A stretch of DNA of 64,000 bases from Vermamoeba vermiformis (GCA_045837725.1 JBEWZL010000053.1:62001-126000), one strand, 5' to 3'; numbered from the stretch's first letter, positions 19,066 through 32,517 are shown. The notes: a model not told the origin generated them from the sequence alone. Translations and numbers: made by a program.

Positions 19066-22000
19066 TTACTTTATTTTAAACTCGGTTTCGTACATTGCCT
19101 CTAATCTATCAATAATAATTTGAATTGGCAATCTTTGGCTAGGTTCTTGCTGCCAACAACCGCCAATCAGATCCGCGTAGTCTGAAGGACATCCAGCAGG
19201 AATTACTTCGCGATTGCCGTCGAGAACGAATTTAGTCACGTCCCATATATGGTTAAATGCTGAATATGGCTCTTTTTGCGTGACCAAGACCCACAAAAGT
19301 ACTCCAAAGCTGTAAATGTCTGCTGCCTTATCGTACCGCTTCTTCTTTAATATTTCTGGGGCCATATAAATAGGAGTGCCAACATTTTTGGTGTAACTTT
19401 CAATTTTGTCTTCGTAGATCTGCCTCGCACTGCCAAAGTCACTCAACCGAATCAACAATGGCGAGTTTACGTCCGTTGACTCGATTAATACGTTTTCGGG
19501 CTTAATATCGCGATGCAATACGTTATTTTTGTGCAAAAACTGAATTGCTTTCGCGATCTCCAATGCGATCCGTAACTTTGTGCCGTACGGAATTTTTTTC
19601 TGCATCCACTTTTCTAAACTTCCATTAGGCATGAACTTTGTAACTATTGCCAACTTTCCAGGAAGATTAGAAGCACCAACAAATGGCACTATTCCTTCGT
19701 ACTTTAGCGTCGACAACAAGTGGATCTCGCGGTCAAATTCTTCGAGGGTCTTCGCATCCACGAACTCTTGAGCTCGGAGCATCTTTACTGCAACATCTTC
19801 TCCTCGATATTTGCCTCGATATACTACGCCAAAGCCACCTTCTCCAATTGGCGCTGATTCTTTATCGATTTCATCAATATCGATCCACACTGAAGGACTT
19901 GAAACTAGGTTGCACGAGAGGTAAAAATGTTTGGCAAGCTGAGGCAATTCAACGCCAATGAGGGCACTAACATTCGTCGTAATATTCATCTTCACCTTAA
20001 TTTGAACTGTCTGATCGTTGTCGCTGTCTTCTACGTTGATCAATTTTGACTTTTTAGTCTTTCGTTTGCTGTCCAATAACAAATGTTTAGGTTCCACAAC
20101 CAACTCACATTTGGGACTAATAGGCGGATGAAACACGATAACACAAGGGTTATCCGTTCCGAACTTCATCAATGGCACTGATTCGTTGATATTTGTATTG
20201 GGCTTCAGTTTGAACGACGCCAATGCAGATCCGATGCCTCCGCGCCATTCAATTGCCACGGTGTCTGTATACTCCTCGCCAACTGTCAAACTATCAGCTG
20301 CTCCAAAGTCAATGGAAGTCTTGGACAGCGCGAACGGCAGCTTGTTAACATTGCATAACTTTGAGTCTTCTGGCGGCATCCAAGGCCTTAGTAACGGGTA
20401 CTTAATATCGTCAACGCCGTAAGTGGCCTTTGAGAACGACATGTTTCGTCGTTGGTTGATTTGACGGCGTACAAAAACAACCACTGCCACGGCAATTGCG
20501 ATGGTCAGAAGAGCAACTGGGCCAACTATGAGAGCTGTCTGAGTATCTGACAATCGCACAGTGACCTTCACTTCATCGCTCTTTGTTTCGCCTGCCGGGT
20601 TGGACAAAAGCACGCTGTATCGATTTCCTTGCATTGCCAACGAAGCCTCAAACTGCAGCGTTTTTCCGATCTCCTACAAATGACTTGTTAACTAACTCCT
20701 ACCCGCCGTTAACGCGTTTTACTTACGCCTTCAATCTTTTCGCCGTTCTTGAACCATTGGTAAGATAGCCTTAGTGTCGGGTTTGCAAGTGCAGTGATTG
20801 TAGCAATTTGTCCAGACTTGACATCAGGTGCCTGCAGCGGTTGTTGAAGCACAGGTGCACCAAGCAGAATGACACTTGCGACGAATGTGCTCACTCGTGA
20901 TGAAGCGTAGCTGATCACAATTGAATATTGGCCGCTAAATTTTTCCGTAACATTCGTAATCTCAAGCGTTGTTCCGGTAGCGCCTGCCAAATTTGGTCAA
21001 TAATCAAGTTAAAAAATATGAATATAGAACTTACTGTTAAATAATACAGATTGATTGATGTACCATGAAATAGCAAAAGTGCTGTCATTGAGCTTCGTAT
21101 TCAAGCTCACGGAAAGTGTCACATTGTCACCTGCAAACACTTCGATGTTGGACACTTGTGGCGTGTTGATGGTCAACGCAGCGATTGATAGTTGGAACTT
21201 ATAAGGCCCCGCAGTGCCCGCAGCATTATGTAACAAAAGGTGATACATTCCGTTGTCTTCATTCGTCGTCTTTGCAATGGAAAGTTGACCTATTGTCGTG
21301 TTCATGAACCACTCGCCATGTCGTCGCCACTCGTAGACTAGATCATATCCAGTAGCCTCTACCGTGATATTCAAGCTAGAGTCGGATAGTGCCTCGTAGA
21401 TTGTCTCCAACGGGCGAGTAAGTTTGGGTGCTGTAATAACAAAAAGTCGGGTGCTCGTCGTTGCCGTGCCTGCGGGATTGGTCACCACAACTTTAACGAC
21501 AGAACTGTTGAATTGAGTTGATATCGACAAGGTCAATTGTGATGAGTTACTGTTTGGTTGAAGTTTGTCGTCAATGTACCACTCGTAGCTTGCAACATCA
21601 CCACGAACGTGAACTTCAAATGTATATGGCTTTTGCTCTATGACCATAGTTTGAGTTGGAAATTCATCGACAAGTGGCACGGCGCTAATTTCGACACTAA
21701 CGTTCTTGCCTAGGACAGTTCCTGAAGGATTGGAGACTTGCGGCATGACGAAAAAATCTTGCGTGATGTTCGTGACGGTGAGAATTGATGAATTATACGT
21801 AGATTCGATGGCGCTGGTTAATCCAGGTGGCATGTTCCAGTCAAAATTCAAGCGTTCACCAGTGGCCTGCACGCTGAAAACAATACTTTGGCCAACGAAA
21901 TAATTCACCGCTGGAGTGTCAGGTGTTTGTTGGACGATAGTTGGTGCTGGCTGTAACGCAAAGGTGAAGTTCACCGATGACCCAAAGTTGACATTGTAAG

Positions 22001-24007
22001 CCTCGCCTGTGATAACTGTGCCGTTCTCGTTTGCTTGAAGTGGCCACAATTTAAATGTCGGTGTGTCCACGTTGCTAATTGGCTTTGAATTGTCGTACCA
22101 TCTATATTGCACGTCTCTTCCAGTTGCGTTGATGTACAAAGTAGGTACGTCATTGACGAAGTATAAAAGTGCCGATGGGGAATGGTCGACAATTGTCGGA
22201 GCTGGCTCCGGGTACACGTGAACAATCGGACTGAGAGCACCTCCAGAAGGGTTTGACGCTCGCATTTGATAGGTCGCTGGTGCCAAGCTGTCATTGAGTT
22301 GAACACCCCATGTCGGACTCTGAGTAGACTGTGATACTATCACGCCGTTTCGTAGCCAACTGTACCACAATCCTTCGCCTCGGACGAGTCCAGTCATGTT
22401 GATATATGTTCTCTCATTACGCAACAAATACATGTCAGGGAACGACGTCACGGTGAACCAGGGCTTCGGCTTAATGACCAAAATAAAGGGCTTCGACAGC
22501 GCGAATCCGTTCGGGTTGGACACATTTGCGACGATTTCCGAAGAGTTCAGTGAAAACGAGCTTGCAGTGATTTGTATTGTCTGTTGGCCAGTGAGGCTTG
22601 GCTGTGCTTGTCCATTGATCAGCCATTCATATTGAAGTCGAACACCGGTCGCTGCGACAGAGTAAGTTACGCTCTCGTTCAAGAAAATAGAGCCTGTAGA
22701 TGCACTTGCACTCTTAATCACTGGTGCAGGATACGCAGTGACAATGCTCGGGGTTGAATTCAACACGAATCCGTCACCGCTGACACTCACGGTGTACGCA
22801 ACTCCGTTGTCTGTCATTGAGAACGGTGGGATGGTGTAGTTCGCGGTTGTTGCACCTGGTATTGGCTCGCCATTTTTGAACCACTGATACGAGACTGAAA
22901 TATCACCCTCTGTAGACTATGTATTAGTGACAAGCCAAACAAGCTACACTGTATATTACGTACTTAGCACGCCAACGGAGAGGTCGGAGGTGTCACCAAC
23001 AAACATGTGCACGGTACTCGGAGGATTCTCCGATATGACGAAGGGCTTGTCACTGATGAGAACAGTGCGTGAAGCGAGACCAGCTGGGCACAGGTAGTCT
23101 ATTTTTACAGTATACTGGCCGTAATCTTGGGCTGTAAGGCCTGAAAAGTACAAATAGGACATGTCTGACAGGATCGTGGTCGAGTTGCCTTTGTACCAAG
23201 CGAATTTTAAAGTTCCCTTGTAGGCCACGTCGATCAATAGTGTCAAGGGCTTGCCAACTGTAGCTTGAATGAAGGGCTTGAATTTGTTGACCTTTAACTC
23301 GGGACACGAGGCCAACATAGCTTTGCCGGTGGTTCTTGTCGTGCCACATTTGTCGGTGATTTTCACTGAATAATAGCCAAGGTCTTCTCTCGTTACTGCG
23401 GCCATTTTGTACTTCCACTCTGTTGCTCCTGGTACTGGCTCGTCACTGTGCAGCCATTGATAGGTCAGTTCAGTGCCGGTTGCGTTCACTGAAAACTCTG
23501 CTGGATCTCCGACTTGTTGCACCCAAGCTTCTTTAGGAGATGAAAGTATTGAAAATGTTGAACAAAAATTCGTCGTGAAGTTCTTGGAATACGCATATTT
23601 GACGATACCACAGTTGTCATCGTGGTTGTAATAACTGAGCCTGAAGTTGCCACCTGGAATTGCATCGAGCGAGGCTTGCCATTTGTAGCTTAGTTTACCA
23701 ACTACTCCTACTATTTGTTTGCAAATTCCGCCATCGAGAGGGCACCAAGAAATTACGACCGTAGTTGAAGAGCATCCGTTTTTTGTGAAGAACCAACTCA
23801 ATGTAACTGTTTGACTCGCACGCAAGGGACCTCCATCGGGGTCGGTTTGAAAATATTCAAGCCCACTGTCTCCTTGGCCTATTTATCCGGATAATTAATT
23901 AATTATGTATTTTTAAAGCTCAATCCAAATCCTTGCTTACCATTACTGCTGTAAAATATCGTACATAATATAAATAAAATTGTAATGCACTTCATTAATT
24001 TAATCAT
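19066..24007 (-). CDS. Receptor TKL kinase with many Ig-like ectodomain repeats
   Basis: Exons (minus): 23941-24007, 22964-23878, 21035-22909, 20727-20983, 19066-20673 (TAA), all in phase. Exon 1 encodes a signal peptide (MIKLMKCITILFILCTIFYS). The ectodomain has roughly eleven Ig-like repeats with the pattern LxYQWxxNGxxI ... DxGxYxVxVxNxxG. One transmembrane helix (IVGPVALLTIAIAVAVVVFV) is followed by basic residues, then a beta-rich juxtamembrane module (SIDFGAADSLTVGEEYTDT ... IGVELPQ), then a complete kinase: GEGGFGVVYRG, AVKML, HRDIKPEN, SDFGSAR, GTPIYMAPE, DIYSFGVLLW. It is a tyrosine-kinase-like serine/threonine kinase by motif. A role in sensing bacteria, surfaces or other cells is inferred. 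A related kinase with a different ectodomain lies at 32820-36999. Confidence 0.9.
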
Positions 24008-24432
24008 CTGGTATTATGTTGTTCATATTGATGAAGATAACTTGAATGACATAATTCACACTGACGGATTAGAAGCTTCCAGGCGGTTGATTATTTTCTA
24101 ATTATAATGCCCGTAAAATGACGATTGAAGAATATTTGGCATCCCATATTGTCCAGAGCTGAAGTTAAAAAGTTGCTTGAAGACAAGATCTGTTGCATTA
24201 TTCGTTTACGACAAACCTCTACGAAGATTGACCAAAATTTAGAAGGCTCTTCTGTGGTTGATTTATTTCGGCGTCGTCATGCTCGATACTGAAAAAAGTG
24301 AGCACACAAAACCAGTTTTTTAAATTTTGGTATTGCGCGCCATTTCTGCTTTTGATGCTCAACGGCAAAACACGAAGGAAACAGTCCCATGACGCAAAAA
24401 TAATCGAAAGAAATTACATAACACTGCTGGAA
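24008..24432. promoter_or_regulatory. Divergent region upstream of the Ig-receptor and SNF2 genes
   Basis: The stretch between two divergent genes. Part of it (24355-24432) could be coding if the SNF2 gene starts at the earlier ATG. No other feature seen. Confidence 0.35.
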
Positions 24433-27400
24433 ATGAACCTTGGCTCATCCCCGCTTTCAAACATTACAAACACTGTAGATGCCAGGCAGAGCACCCAAAA
24501 AATGCAAGTAAATAATAACAAACGGCAACTATCGTTGGATGGGTTTTTGGTAAACAAGAAGCAAAAAACAGGGGCAGATGAGAATGTTTTGTTGTCTCCT
24601 GACACAAAAGACAAGGTAAAAATAATTTCTAATTGAACAATTTATTGTTGATCATGCAAACATCCCCGTGCTTTGTTCAACCTCTTATATTTTAATTAAA
24701 TTCAGGTCAATAAAATCCGAGAAATTATGCCCGAGTTGCCTACACAAAAAGTCGTTGCTGCGCTAAAGAGAAGCAACTCTAATATTGAAGCAGCGACCAT
24801 TGATTTATTAGATGATATTTCATTCCCTGGAAAGGACGTAGAAACCTCTTTTGAGAGTGTAAATGCAGTGGATCTGTCTAACGATCACGATCTCTCAGAT
24901 CCCGTAATCGACGAACGCAATTCGGTGAATAAGGTACAAACTATATCAATGCATACTTATAGATTTTTAATATTGGCGTTAGTTGGTCCAACAAGTCAAA
25001 GAGCTCGTTCCTCAAGCCCCACTCGAAAGAATTCGTGGAGCGTTGGATGCGTGCCAGAATAACATTGAAGAAGCAGTTGATTTGTTACTAGACATCAAGT
25101 CATATAACCCGCGCGAAAAGAAAACCGTCGAACCGATTGACAAACGTGCCTGGGACAACGCAGAAGTGATAGATCTAACTAGCCCTCAACAACCCCTAAA
25201 ACTCAGCCAAAAGATTGTAGTACCTAATTCACCTCTGATTAAACCGAGGACATACCATATATGGAAGTGATGAAGCCGAAGAAGACAATAACATTGATGA
25301 GGAAGACGAACAAGATCGAGATCTGTTCGCGGACGATTTTGAAGATGAAGTAGTAATGTACAGTCCACCAGCTAATAACAAGACTTTCAATAAGAAGCCT
25401 GAAATTAATACAAAACGACGATTAATCGTTGAAGAAGAGGATGACGACTCGTTGTCCGAAATTGATGAAAATTACATTGGGTAAGCAAAGAATAGTACCT
25501 ATCTTAATATATTAACCATGAATAGACATATCCCCGGGCTCAATTTGGCCACAAATAAAGAATATGAAGGAGAGTACCAATTAAAGAACATGTTGGCGAG
25601 GTTACTCGAAGCACAAGATCTGGCCGAGTTAGCTGAAACACCAGCCGATCTTAAAGTTGATTTATATGATTATCAAAAACAAGGCTTGGCTTGGCTATTA
25701 AAACGAGAAAAGTCTCATCCGTCAGGTGGCATTCTTGCGGATCAAATGGGTCTTGGAAAGACGGTGTAAGTCTGACGTTGACTTTTTTTTTGACGATTTT
25801 CTAATTCTATATAGCCAATTAATATCGCTTATTTTGGCTAATCGCCCACAAATCGACAACACAACTTGGATCTCGATAAAAAGGAGTAGTGGAAGCTTCG
25901 AAGTAGCGGGCAGAAAGAAATTGAATAACGATAGAAAAGCCACGCTGATAGTTTGTCCTACGTCATGCGTGAATCAATGGTACAAAGAAGTCACTTCAAA
26001 AACACGAACAGGAGCTTTGTAAGTAGCTCCCCAAATGAACCTTGCCTAAAGTCCGATCTAACCACCAATTTCCTTTTTTAGAACTGCTAGAATTCATTAC
26101 GGAAATACGAGAGTGAAAAAAGCGGAACAATTGTGTCAATATGATGTGGTGATTACTACGTACGGAGTGGTGGCGAACGAAAGTCCGGAAGATCCGGCTA
26201 AATGGGGTCCAACAAGGCTCGTGAAATGGTTTAGAATTATATTAGACGAGGCTCATAATGTGCGCAATCAGAATACAAAGTCTTTTAAGAGCTGTTATAA
26301 CCTCGACAGCCAGATGCGCTGGTGTGTAACAGGTACACAGATCTCGAGATGCAAAATATTTTCAACACTCGCTTATTATTCCATAATCTAGGAACGCCTA
26401 TTCAAAACAAGATTGAAGATCTGCAAAGTTTAATGAAAATTATTCGCTACGAGTACGGTGATATAAATAATTGGAAAGCGTCGATCGGATCAAAAGACGG
26501 ACACAAGCGCGTTCAAGTAAGCCACTAATCCGTGCTATATATTGAGCTAATAATTATCTAGGGCATATTATCGCCGATTTTGCTTTGTCGTACCAAAAAT
26601 ACGAAATTCCTTGGCAAACCCATCATTGAACTGCCTGCAAGAAATGTTGTCATTCGCGAAATCGAGCTTGCCGATACAGTACGAACATTATATATATATA
26701 TTCTGAGTATTAATACCATATTAATTCAGTTGTTGTAGGAAGGAGTTGAGTATAAGCAGCTGGAGGAACAATCCAAGAACAAGTTCAACGATTATTTGCG
26801 CGCTGGTCTCGTTAAAAACTTCCAAAATGTGCTTACGCTGCTATTAAGATTACGACAAATGTGCGATCATCCGTATTTGGTTAAGCGAAATTTACTCAGC
26901 TCATCTGGATCTGATCTCAGCCAGAAAAACGTTGACTCCGACATTTGCTCAATATGTAAGGACAATGAACATCCTTATTCTCGTATATTAATATGGGTAG
27001 GTTTTGATGTCCCTGAAGAACCGACGTACACGCCTTGCGGTCACTTATTCTGCAAGCAATGTTTGTACGGCGAATTCGAAAAAGACATTGATGCGTACGA
27101 ACAAACTCTGTGCCCAACTTGTAAAACCTTTGTGGTAAGTAGATATAGGTCGTAATAGACCCGTTTTAATGAATAATTTAGACCGAAGATAAATTGCTAT
27201 CACCTACGAAAAAGAAGCAGATCAGCAAAACTAGCCATTTGAATCAAAGCACTAAAATTAGAGTATGTTAAATATGTTAGATGTACTACAACACTAATAT
27301 TAATAGGCCTTAATGGAAGAGTTGAACAAAGCGAAGAAAACCGATCCGAAATTCAAGGCTATTATTTTCAGTCAATGGACTTCGTGAGCATAATCTTACA

Positions 27401-27981
27401 TATAGTAAACGAGTGCAATATTAACATTACTTTTCAGAATGTTGGATCTGGTCGAGGCAGTACTGAACGAGAATAAGTGGAAGTACGGCAGGCTCGATGG
27501 CGAGATGCTGCTTAATCACCGAACAGCTGAACTGGAGAGATTTAAAAAGACGAGTGATTGTAACTTGCTGCTAATGTCGCTGAAAGTTGGTGGTGTTGGA
27601 TTGAACGTAACTGAAGCCAATTACGTGTACTTGTTGGATCCGTGGTGGAATCGTAAGAAATCAGTTCATTGCCTAATATCCGTATTTACCGTTATATATT
27701 AGCTGCTATTGAGGAACAAGCCATTGACAGAGTTCATCGTGTTGGCCAAAAGAAGCCAGTACACGTCGTTCGATTTATTATCAAAGTAAGCCAAATAACA
27801 TTATTTTCCCATGAATGTATGTCCAATTACGCGTATTAATTAATGAATGTAGGATTCGGTTGAAAAGAGAATCTTGGCGCTGCAAGAAAAGAAAAGGGCG
27901 ATCGCGGATGGAGCGTTAGGAGCGTCTCAATCGAGCGCTAGCAGATTAACTGAGCGAGACTTGATGGAGTTGTTCGCTTAG
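24433..27981 (+). CDS. RAD5/HLTF-type SNF2 helicase with RING finger and two CUE-like domains
   Basis: Exons end or start at 24615/24706, 24933/24983, then about 25271-25483, 25526-25765, 25815-26018, 26082-26332, 26392-26516, 26562-26678, 26739-27134, 27182-27262, 27307-27383, 27438-27652, 27703-27785, 27853-27981 (TAG). Near the N-terminus QLSLDGFL resembles a PCNA-binding PIP box. Two CUE-like ubiquitin-binding helices follow ([38 protein letters not shown]). The SNF2 motor has [23 protein letters not shown], a RING finger (CSICKD ... [11 protein letters not shown] ... LCPTCK) inserted between its halves, then [19 protein letters not shown], and [15 protein letters not shown]5 and HLTF use this layout to polyubiquitinate PCNA and remodel stalled forks. 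A +1 frame change is needed between about 25241 and 25268. The start is uncertain: ATG 24355 in the same frame is equally possible. Confidence 0.9.
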
Positions 27982-28139
27982 AGGCACATCACTTCATGTA
28001 AATAAATTCAGACTTGCTATCTCTCAACCCAACTAAGACCACGTGACAATCCAAAAATGGAAACAATCACTTTTTGCTCGGATTTCTGTCATACCATTAT
28101 TTTCAACGATAACGACCGAGTCCACAAGCGGTATTAATC

Positions 28140-29131
28140 ATGCATAAAAGTATTTTTGTCTTGTCGGTCGTTTTGTTTTTTATGACCCTTTACCAACCCG
28201 CTGTCGGCGGTTTTACGGCTTCAATCAATTATTCTGACGACAATTGCACTATACCCATTGGAAGATTTATTGCAAGTACCACATAATTTTTAAACTTGCC
28301 CTTCTTTTGTTCGGATTCAAATCCAAAATTATTTATAAATTGTCTTTGTCTTGACCGTAAATTAATTATTTAAATAATAGTCAGGTGGAACATCGTGCCC
28401 TGCTAAAAGAAATATTGAACAAACCGACTGTTTACCTGTGCCAGGAAGTCCTAATTTTTATCGAGAGGATGCAATTACGTTTTGTAATGATACAAAACCC
28501 CCTGCAGCCCCTGAAGGCTGGTATTCCATATATTTGTACTTCGGCTTAAATACATGCACTAGTACCAAAGTAGTGAATTTGATTCAAAGTAAGCTGAAAC
28601 GATCTTCTCGCTTTGGCGATTTTTAACTCTTTTTAGTCAGCCAAATAAGCAGCGAGATTAGAATGATGGCCAATATTCTTAGCCTTGGTCTTCAGCCATG
28701 GAATGTATCAGGAGCTTGTAACAATGAGACCGGAGTAATTACCGCAAAAGCTTGCGCTAATCTGGGTGGCTATAACTTCTGTCCTTCTGGCGACTTTTCT
28801 TCTGAATGCACCTATAACAGTAATTATCAAGCAGCTGGATATCAACTTGGCTGCGACGCTAATTCAGGTAACGCTTCAAAATTTAAAAATTGACACTTTG
28901 GATCCAAAATTTGCTCTCTTCTCTATCAGCTCAGGCATACCAATGCCAATACCAGTGAATATGCGTAATAATTTTACAATTTTAGTGCCTGTTGCTCCGC
29001 CAGTATCCCCACCAACAGCCGTTCCTCAATCTGTCCCTTCGATGCCTTCTTCTTCGTTGCAAAATTCAGGCGCTAAATTAACGAGCTATATGGCTGCAGC
29101 TTTTATAATGGCTGTACTAATCCAAATATAA
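28140..29131 (+). CDS. Secreted Cys-rich surface protein, probably GPI-anchored
   Basis: Exons 28140-28275, 28385-28588, 28637-28867, 28935-29131 (TAA). Two acceptors (28384 and 28934) are the second CAG rather than the first AG, because only these keep the frame. The N-terminus is a signal peptide (MHKSIFVLSVVLFFMTLYQP). The middle has paired cysteines and several N-glycosylation sites (NYS, NDT, NVS, NET). A Pro/Ser-rich stretch (VAPPVSPPTAVPQSVP) leads to a short hydrophobic C-terminus (YMAAAFIMAVLIQI) after SSSLQNSGAK, the layout of a GPI-attachment signal. No enzymatic family recognised. Confidence 0.6.
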
Positions 29132-29387
29132 TAATGCCCTCGTCAGGTCGAAAATGTTCAGCAAAGACCAAACGTTGTTAGGTAATAAAGAATAGTTGAA
29201 TACTAGTATTACAGTATTGCAATACTAGAAGTAGAAATAATAATACTGCCAAAAAAAAGTGAGCGGAAACGTGGTTGTGGTGATCTTACAAATTTCTGGC
29301 GGTTTTGCGCACGTGCTCGAGTCTTCGGCCATAAAGACACAACTGGCCGGTCAGTTTTTGGTTTTTATTCTCAAAAAGAGGCCAGAA

Positions 29388-31461
29388 ATGGACCTCTCAT
29401 CACTTGAAAATGAATTGAAGAGTCTCGAAGAGCTGCACAACCAAGGATGGGTAGGTGAAACTGAGTACATCCGCCGAAAAGAAGAGCTCATTGCGGCCAT
29501 CGAGCTTGCTAAATTGGACGATAGCAGCGATGATGAAAACGCAGAAGATAATCAAATTTTGAACGAGCCAAATGAAGAACCGGATGCATTAAATTTAGAA
29601 AATCATAAGAACGAACAAATTACTAATACCAACGATGAAAATAATTACCAAAATAATTATCAAGAATTATCATCCACAAATAAACCAGATCCGGTGGCAA
29701 CAAAACCGAATCAAGTAAAACAGGTTCCCGCTGCAAAAGAGAAAAATGAATCAATTGAAGAGGACGAAGAAATCGATCCTTATGATATGGACACAAAGTA
29801 TGATCCTGTGGAAGAGGAAAGAAAAAAACGAGAGGTAAGATCTTGTCACACGAGTACCGACGATACATTGCCTAACGTTCTAATGCAGAAAAAATCCGGC
29901 GTTAAAGAGTATGCCACTTACAAAGAATATTTACAACACAATCCTCCACAAGAACATTTGCGAGAGGACGCTGAGGAACCCGTTGTTGCACGATCCCACG
30001 CTGATTCTGCACCAAGTACAACTTCTGTCCGCAGTCGCGGTGGCCGAGTAATGGTCCGCGCACCTCGCGGTCAACCAACGTAAGTAATTTGGCCACAAAA
30101 TAATCATCTGAAGCTAACCGTAACCGCTCCAAACAGCGTCGTCAAGGAAGTTGAAAAGCCGCTCGAACGAAAGCCACAACCTGTAAATAGAACACCAAAA
30201 TCAACACCCACAAAACAACCCGTGAAAAAGAATTTATTCTCGTATTTGGACGAAGAGACCCTCGAGCCAAAAAAGACTGAGGAAAGTACTGAACCCAAGG
30301 TTGAAGACTTTAACGCAAACGCTCGTGCATCCATCTTCGCTACAGAGGATCTCGTCGCACAAAACAACAACACAAAGCACGATGAAGCGCTCGAGAGTCA
30401 ACCAAAACAAAAATCCAAGGCAGAAAAAGATAAGCCAGTTGTATATATTAGTGATCGTGAATCGGACGATAGTGCATTCTACGACACGATCAAGGGACCT
30501 GATACACCTACTCAAGACATTCAAGCCACTTGGGAGAAGTAAGTACCGAGATTTTGCTCGAAAAGTTTACTAATGACTGGCGTCTAGGTTACAATTAGAA
30601 TACGCTTCCAAGTTAGTTTTGAAGAATAAAGAAGAGTGGGTCGTGTCAAGAAAGAGTCCTCTATGCAATATCAAGTATGTCGGTGGATTTGACATCTCAT
30701 TCCCCAAAGGAAACAAAATTGACGCGTGCGTGTGCTTGGCGGTAGTTCGCTACTCGGACCAACGAGTAAGTCTCCCCTTTTGATGTCGTATTTCAAGTCC
30801 TAACATGTTGTAGGTCGTGTTTGCTGCCTATAAAATGATCAAGCTTAAGCTGCCTTACATTCCTGGCTTGTTAAACTTCCGCGAAGTCCCGCATTACATC
30901 ACACTTTTGAACGAAATCAAGAATCATCCTGATTACAAACAGTACATACCCGACATTATTATGGTCGACGGCAATGGTATCTTGCATACCCGAGGTTAGT
31001 TTATTTAACAACTGGTTATTAGTACCGTAGACTAATGTAAATAGGTTGTGGCGCCGCGTGTCAACTTGGATACTTGGCCGACATTCCTTGTCTCGGAGTT
31101 GCGAAGAAATTGCTTACAGTCGACGGTATTACATTAAAACAAATCGATCAACAGTTTGCCAAAGAAGGTGGCAAGTTCGCGAAGATCATTGGCATCATCC
31201 GGAAAACTTCACGGAATGGCAAGTTGGCACGAGGAAAGAACCGTTGAATAATGAATTAATACCCACCTTTACTAGGCATTTAAAGCTACTCCTCGAGATG
31301 ATGTATTATTCGTGTCTTGTGGCCACCTGATCGATATGGATACGACAGCAGCGTTGGTCGAACAATGCACTTTGATCGGATCCCCCGAGCCAGTCAAGCA
31401 AGCAGATCTTTTATCGCGGCAATATATTAAGGACCATTTTCAAATAAAAGAGCAGCCTTAG
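29388..31461 (+). CDS. ENDOV: Endonuclease V with long N-terminal extension
   Basis: Exons 29388-29834, 29889-30079, 30137-30538, 30588-30765, 30814-30994, 31045-31218, 31276-31461 (TAG). The start is the first ATG (MDLSSLENELKSLEELHNQG). Residues 1-40 look like a SHOCT-type short helical domain. About 330 acidic, low-complexity residues follow. The nuclease then begins: VGGFDISFPKG, PYIPGLLNFREVPH, PDIIMVDGNGILHTRG, LGVAKKLLTVDG, SSGKLHGMAF, SCGHLID. The catalytic Asp, Glu and Asp positions of endonuclease V are present. The enzyme cuts RNA or DNA one base 3' of inosine. The last intron (31219-31275) starts GC, not GT. A +1 frame change is needed near 31195, between KFAKIIG and SSGKLHGM. Animal ENDOV is about 280 residues, so this protein is more than twice as long. 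Confidence 0.88.
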
Positions 31462-31664
31462 TTTCCAGAAGTCTCCGAAGCACGGCACATTCCAAAAAAC
31501 GGAAGCTTGGAATTTTCCCTTTTATGGAAATTTGACCGAAGCAAAAAGTCACGCTCCGTCTCCCCCACTCAAAAACTATTTATTCGCAAGAGACAAACAC
31601 CAAACTGTTCAAGTCACTTACCACAACAACACTACTCTTAGTACTTTTCTTAGTAACAATCACA

Positions 31665-32517
31665 ATGACCTCTGCAGTTCAACAAGCTACATTCGGAGGC
31701 GGATGCTTCTGGGGCATGGAAAAGTTTTTTAGAAAGGAATTTCCTAAATTAAAGTCAATAGCCGTCGGATATATGGGCGGAAGCAAGAAAAATCCCACTT
31801 ACAACGTAAGTTTAGTCGCAAAGACGAAAACAAATCTGCGTGCCCTAAAATCATTTACAATTTATTACGTGGTGCGAGTGAATAATTAATACTGTGTTCG
31901 GTAATTAAATATTAATCGGCATTTAGCGAAATATAAACTTTCACATTTGGACGCTGTAATATCTCTTTGACTTATTTTTAAGTTTCTGTTGTTGTATCCG
32001 TCTTCAAACTTACTTACACTGGTCTTTTAGGATGTTTGCGATGGTGACACAGGCCATGCCGAAGTCATACACGTTGAATTTGACCCTGCTGATGTTAAAT
32101 ACCACGATTTATTGACTTTGTTCTTCCGCATGCACAATCCCACCACCCTGAACAGACAAGGCAATGATACGGGTAAGTGCACGATAAAGCAACCATAATT
32201 ACACGAGAAAAAAATATTTTTAGTGTTATACCTTGGTTCCTTATTTACCGGGCGATAGTCACCCAATCCCTTTTGCTCAATCTGACTAACCTTGCTTCGT
32301 AGGAACACAATATCGATCAGTTATTTTCTACCACTCGAAGGATCAAAAGGAAGAGGCTAAGAAATTTATGTCTGACCTGGAGCAGTCTAAAAAATTCAAA
32401 GATCCGCTCGTGACCACACTGGAAAAAGCAGGAACTTTCTACACCGCTGAGGATTATCACCAACGCTACCTTGAAAAGAATCCCGGTGGCTACTGCAACC
32501 ATAGGTTCTACTGGTAG
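31665..32517 (+). CDS. MSRA: Peptide methionine sulfoxide reductase A
   Basis: Exons 31665-31805, 32031-32172, 32303-32517 (TAG), in phase, 165 residues. The active-site signature [12 protein letters not shown] is at the N-terminus. [16 protein letters not shown], and [21 protein letters not shown] follow, then [12 protein letters not shown] and a C-terminal YCNHRFYW. It reduces methionine-S-sulfoxide in proteins. No targeting signal is evident, so a cytosolic enzyme is inferred. Intron 1 (225 bases) is long for this window but I recognise nothing in it. Confidence 0.96.

Noticed and set aside
26972-26989. An 18-base GT...AG stretch inside the RING insertion of the SNF2 gene as a tiny intron
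   Set aside because: Too short for splicing and in frame without removal; treated as coding.
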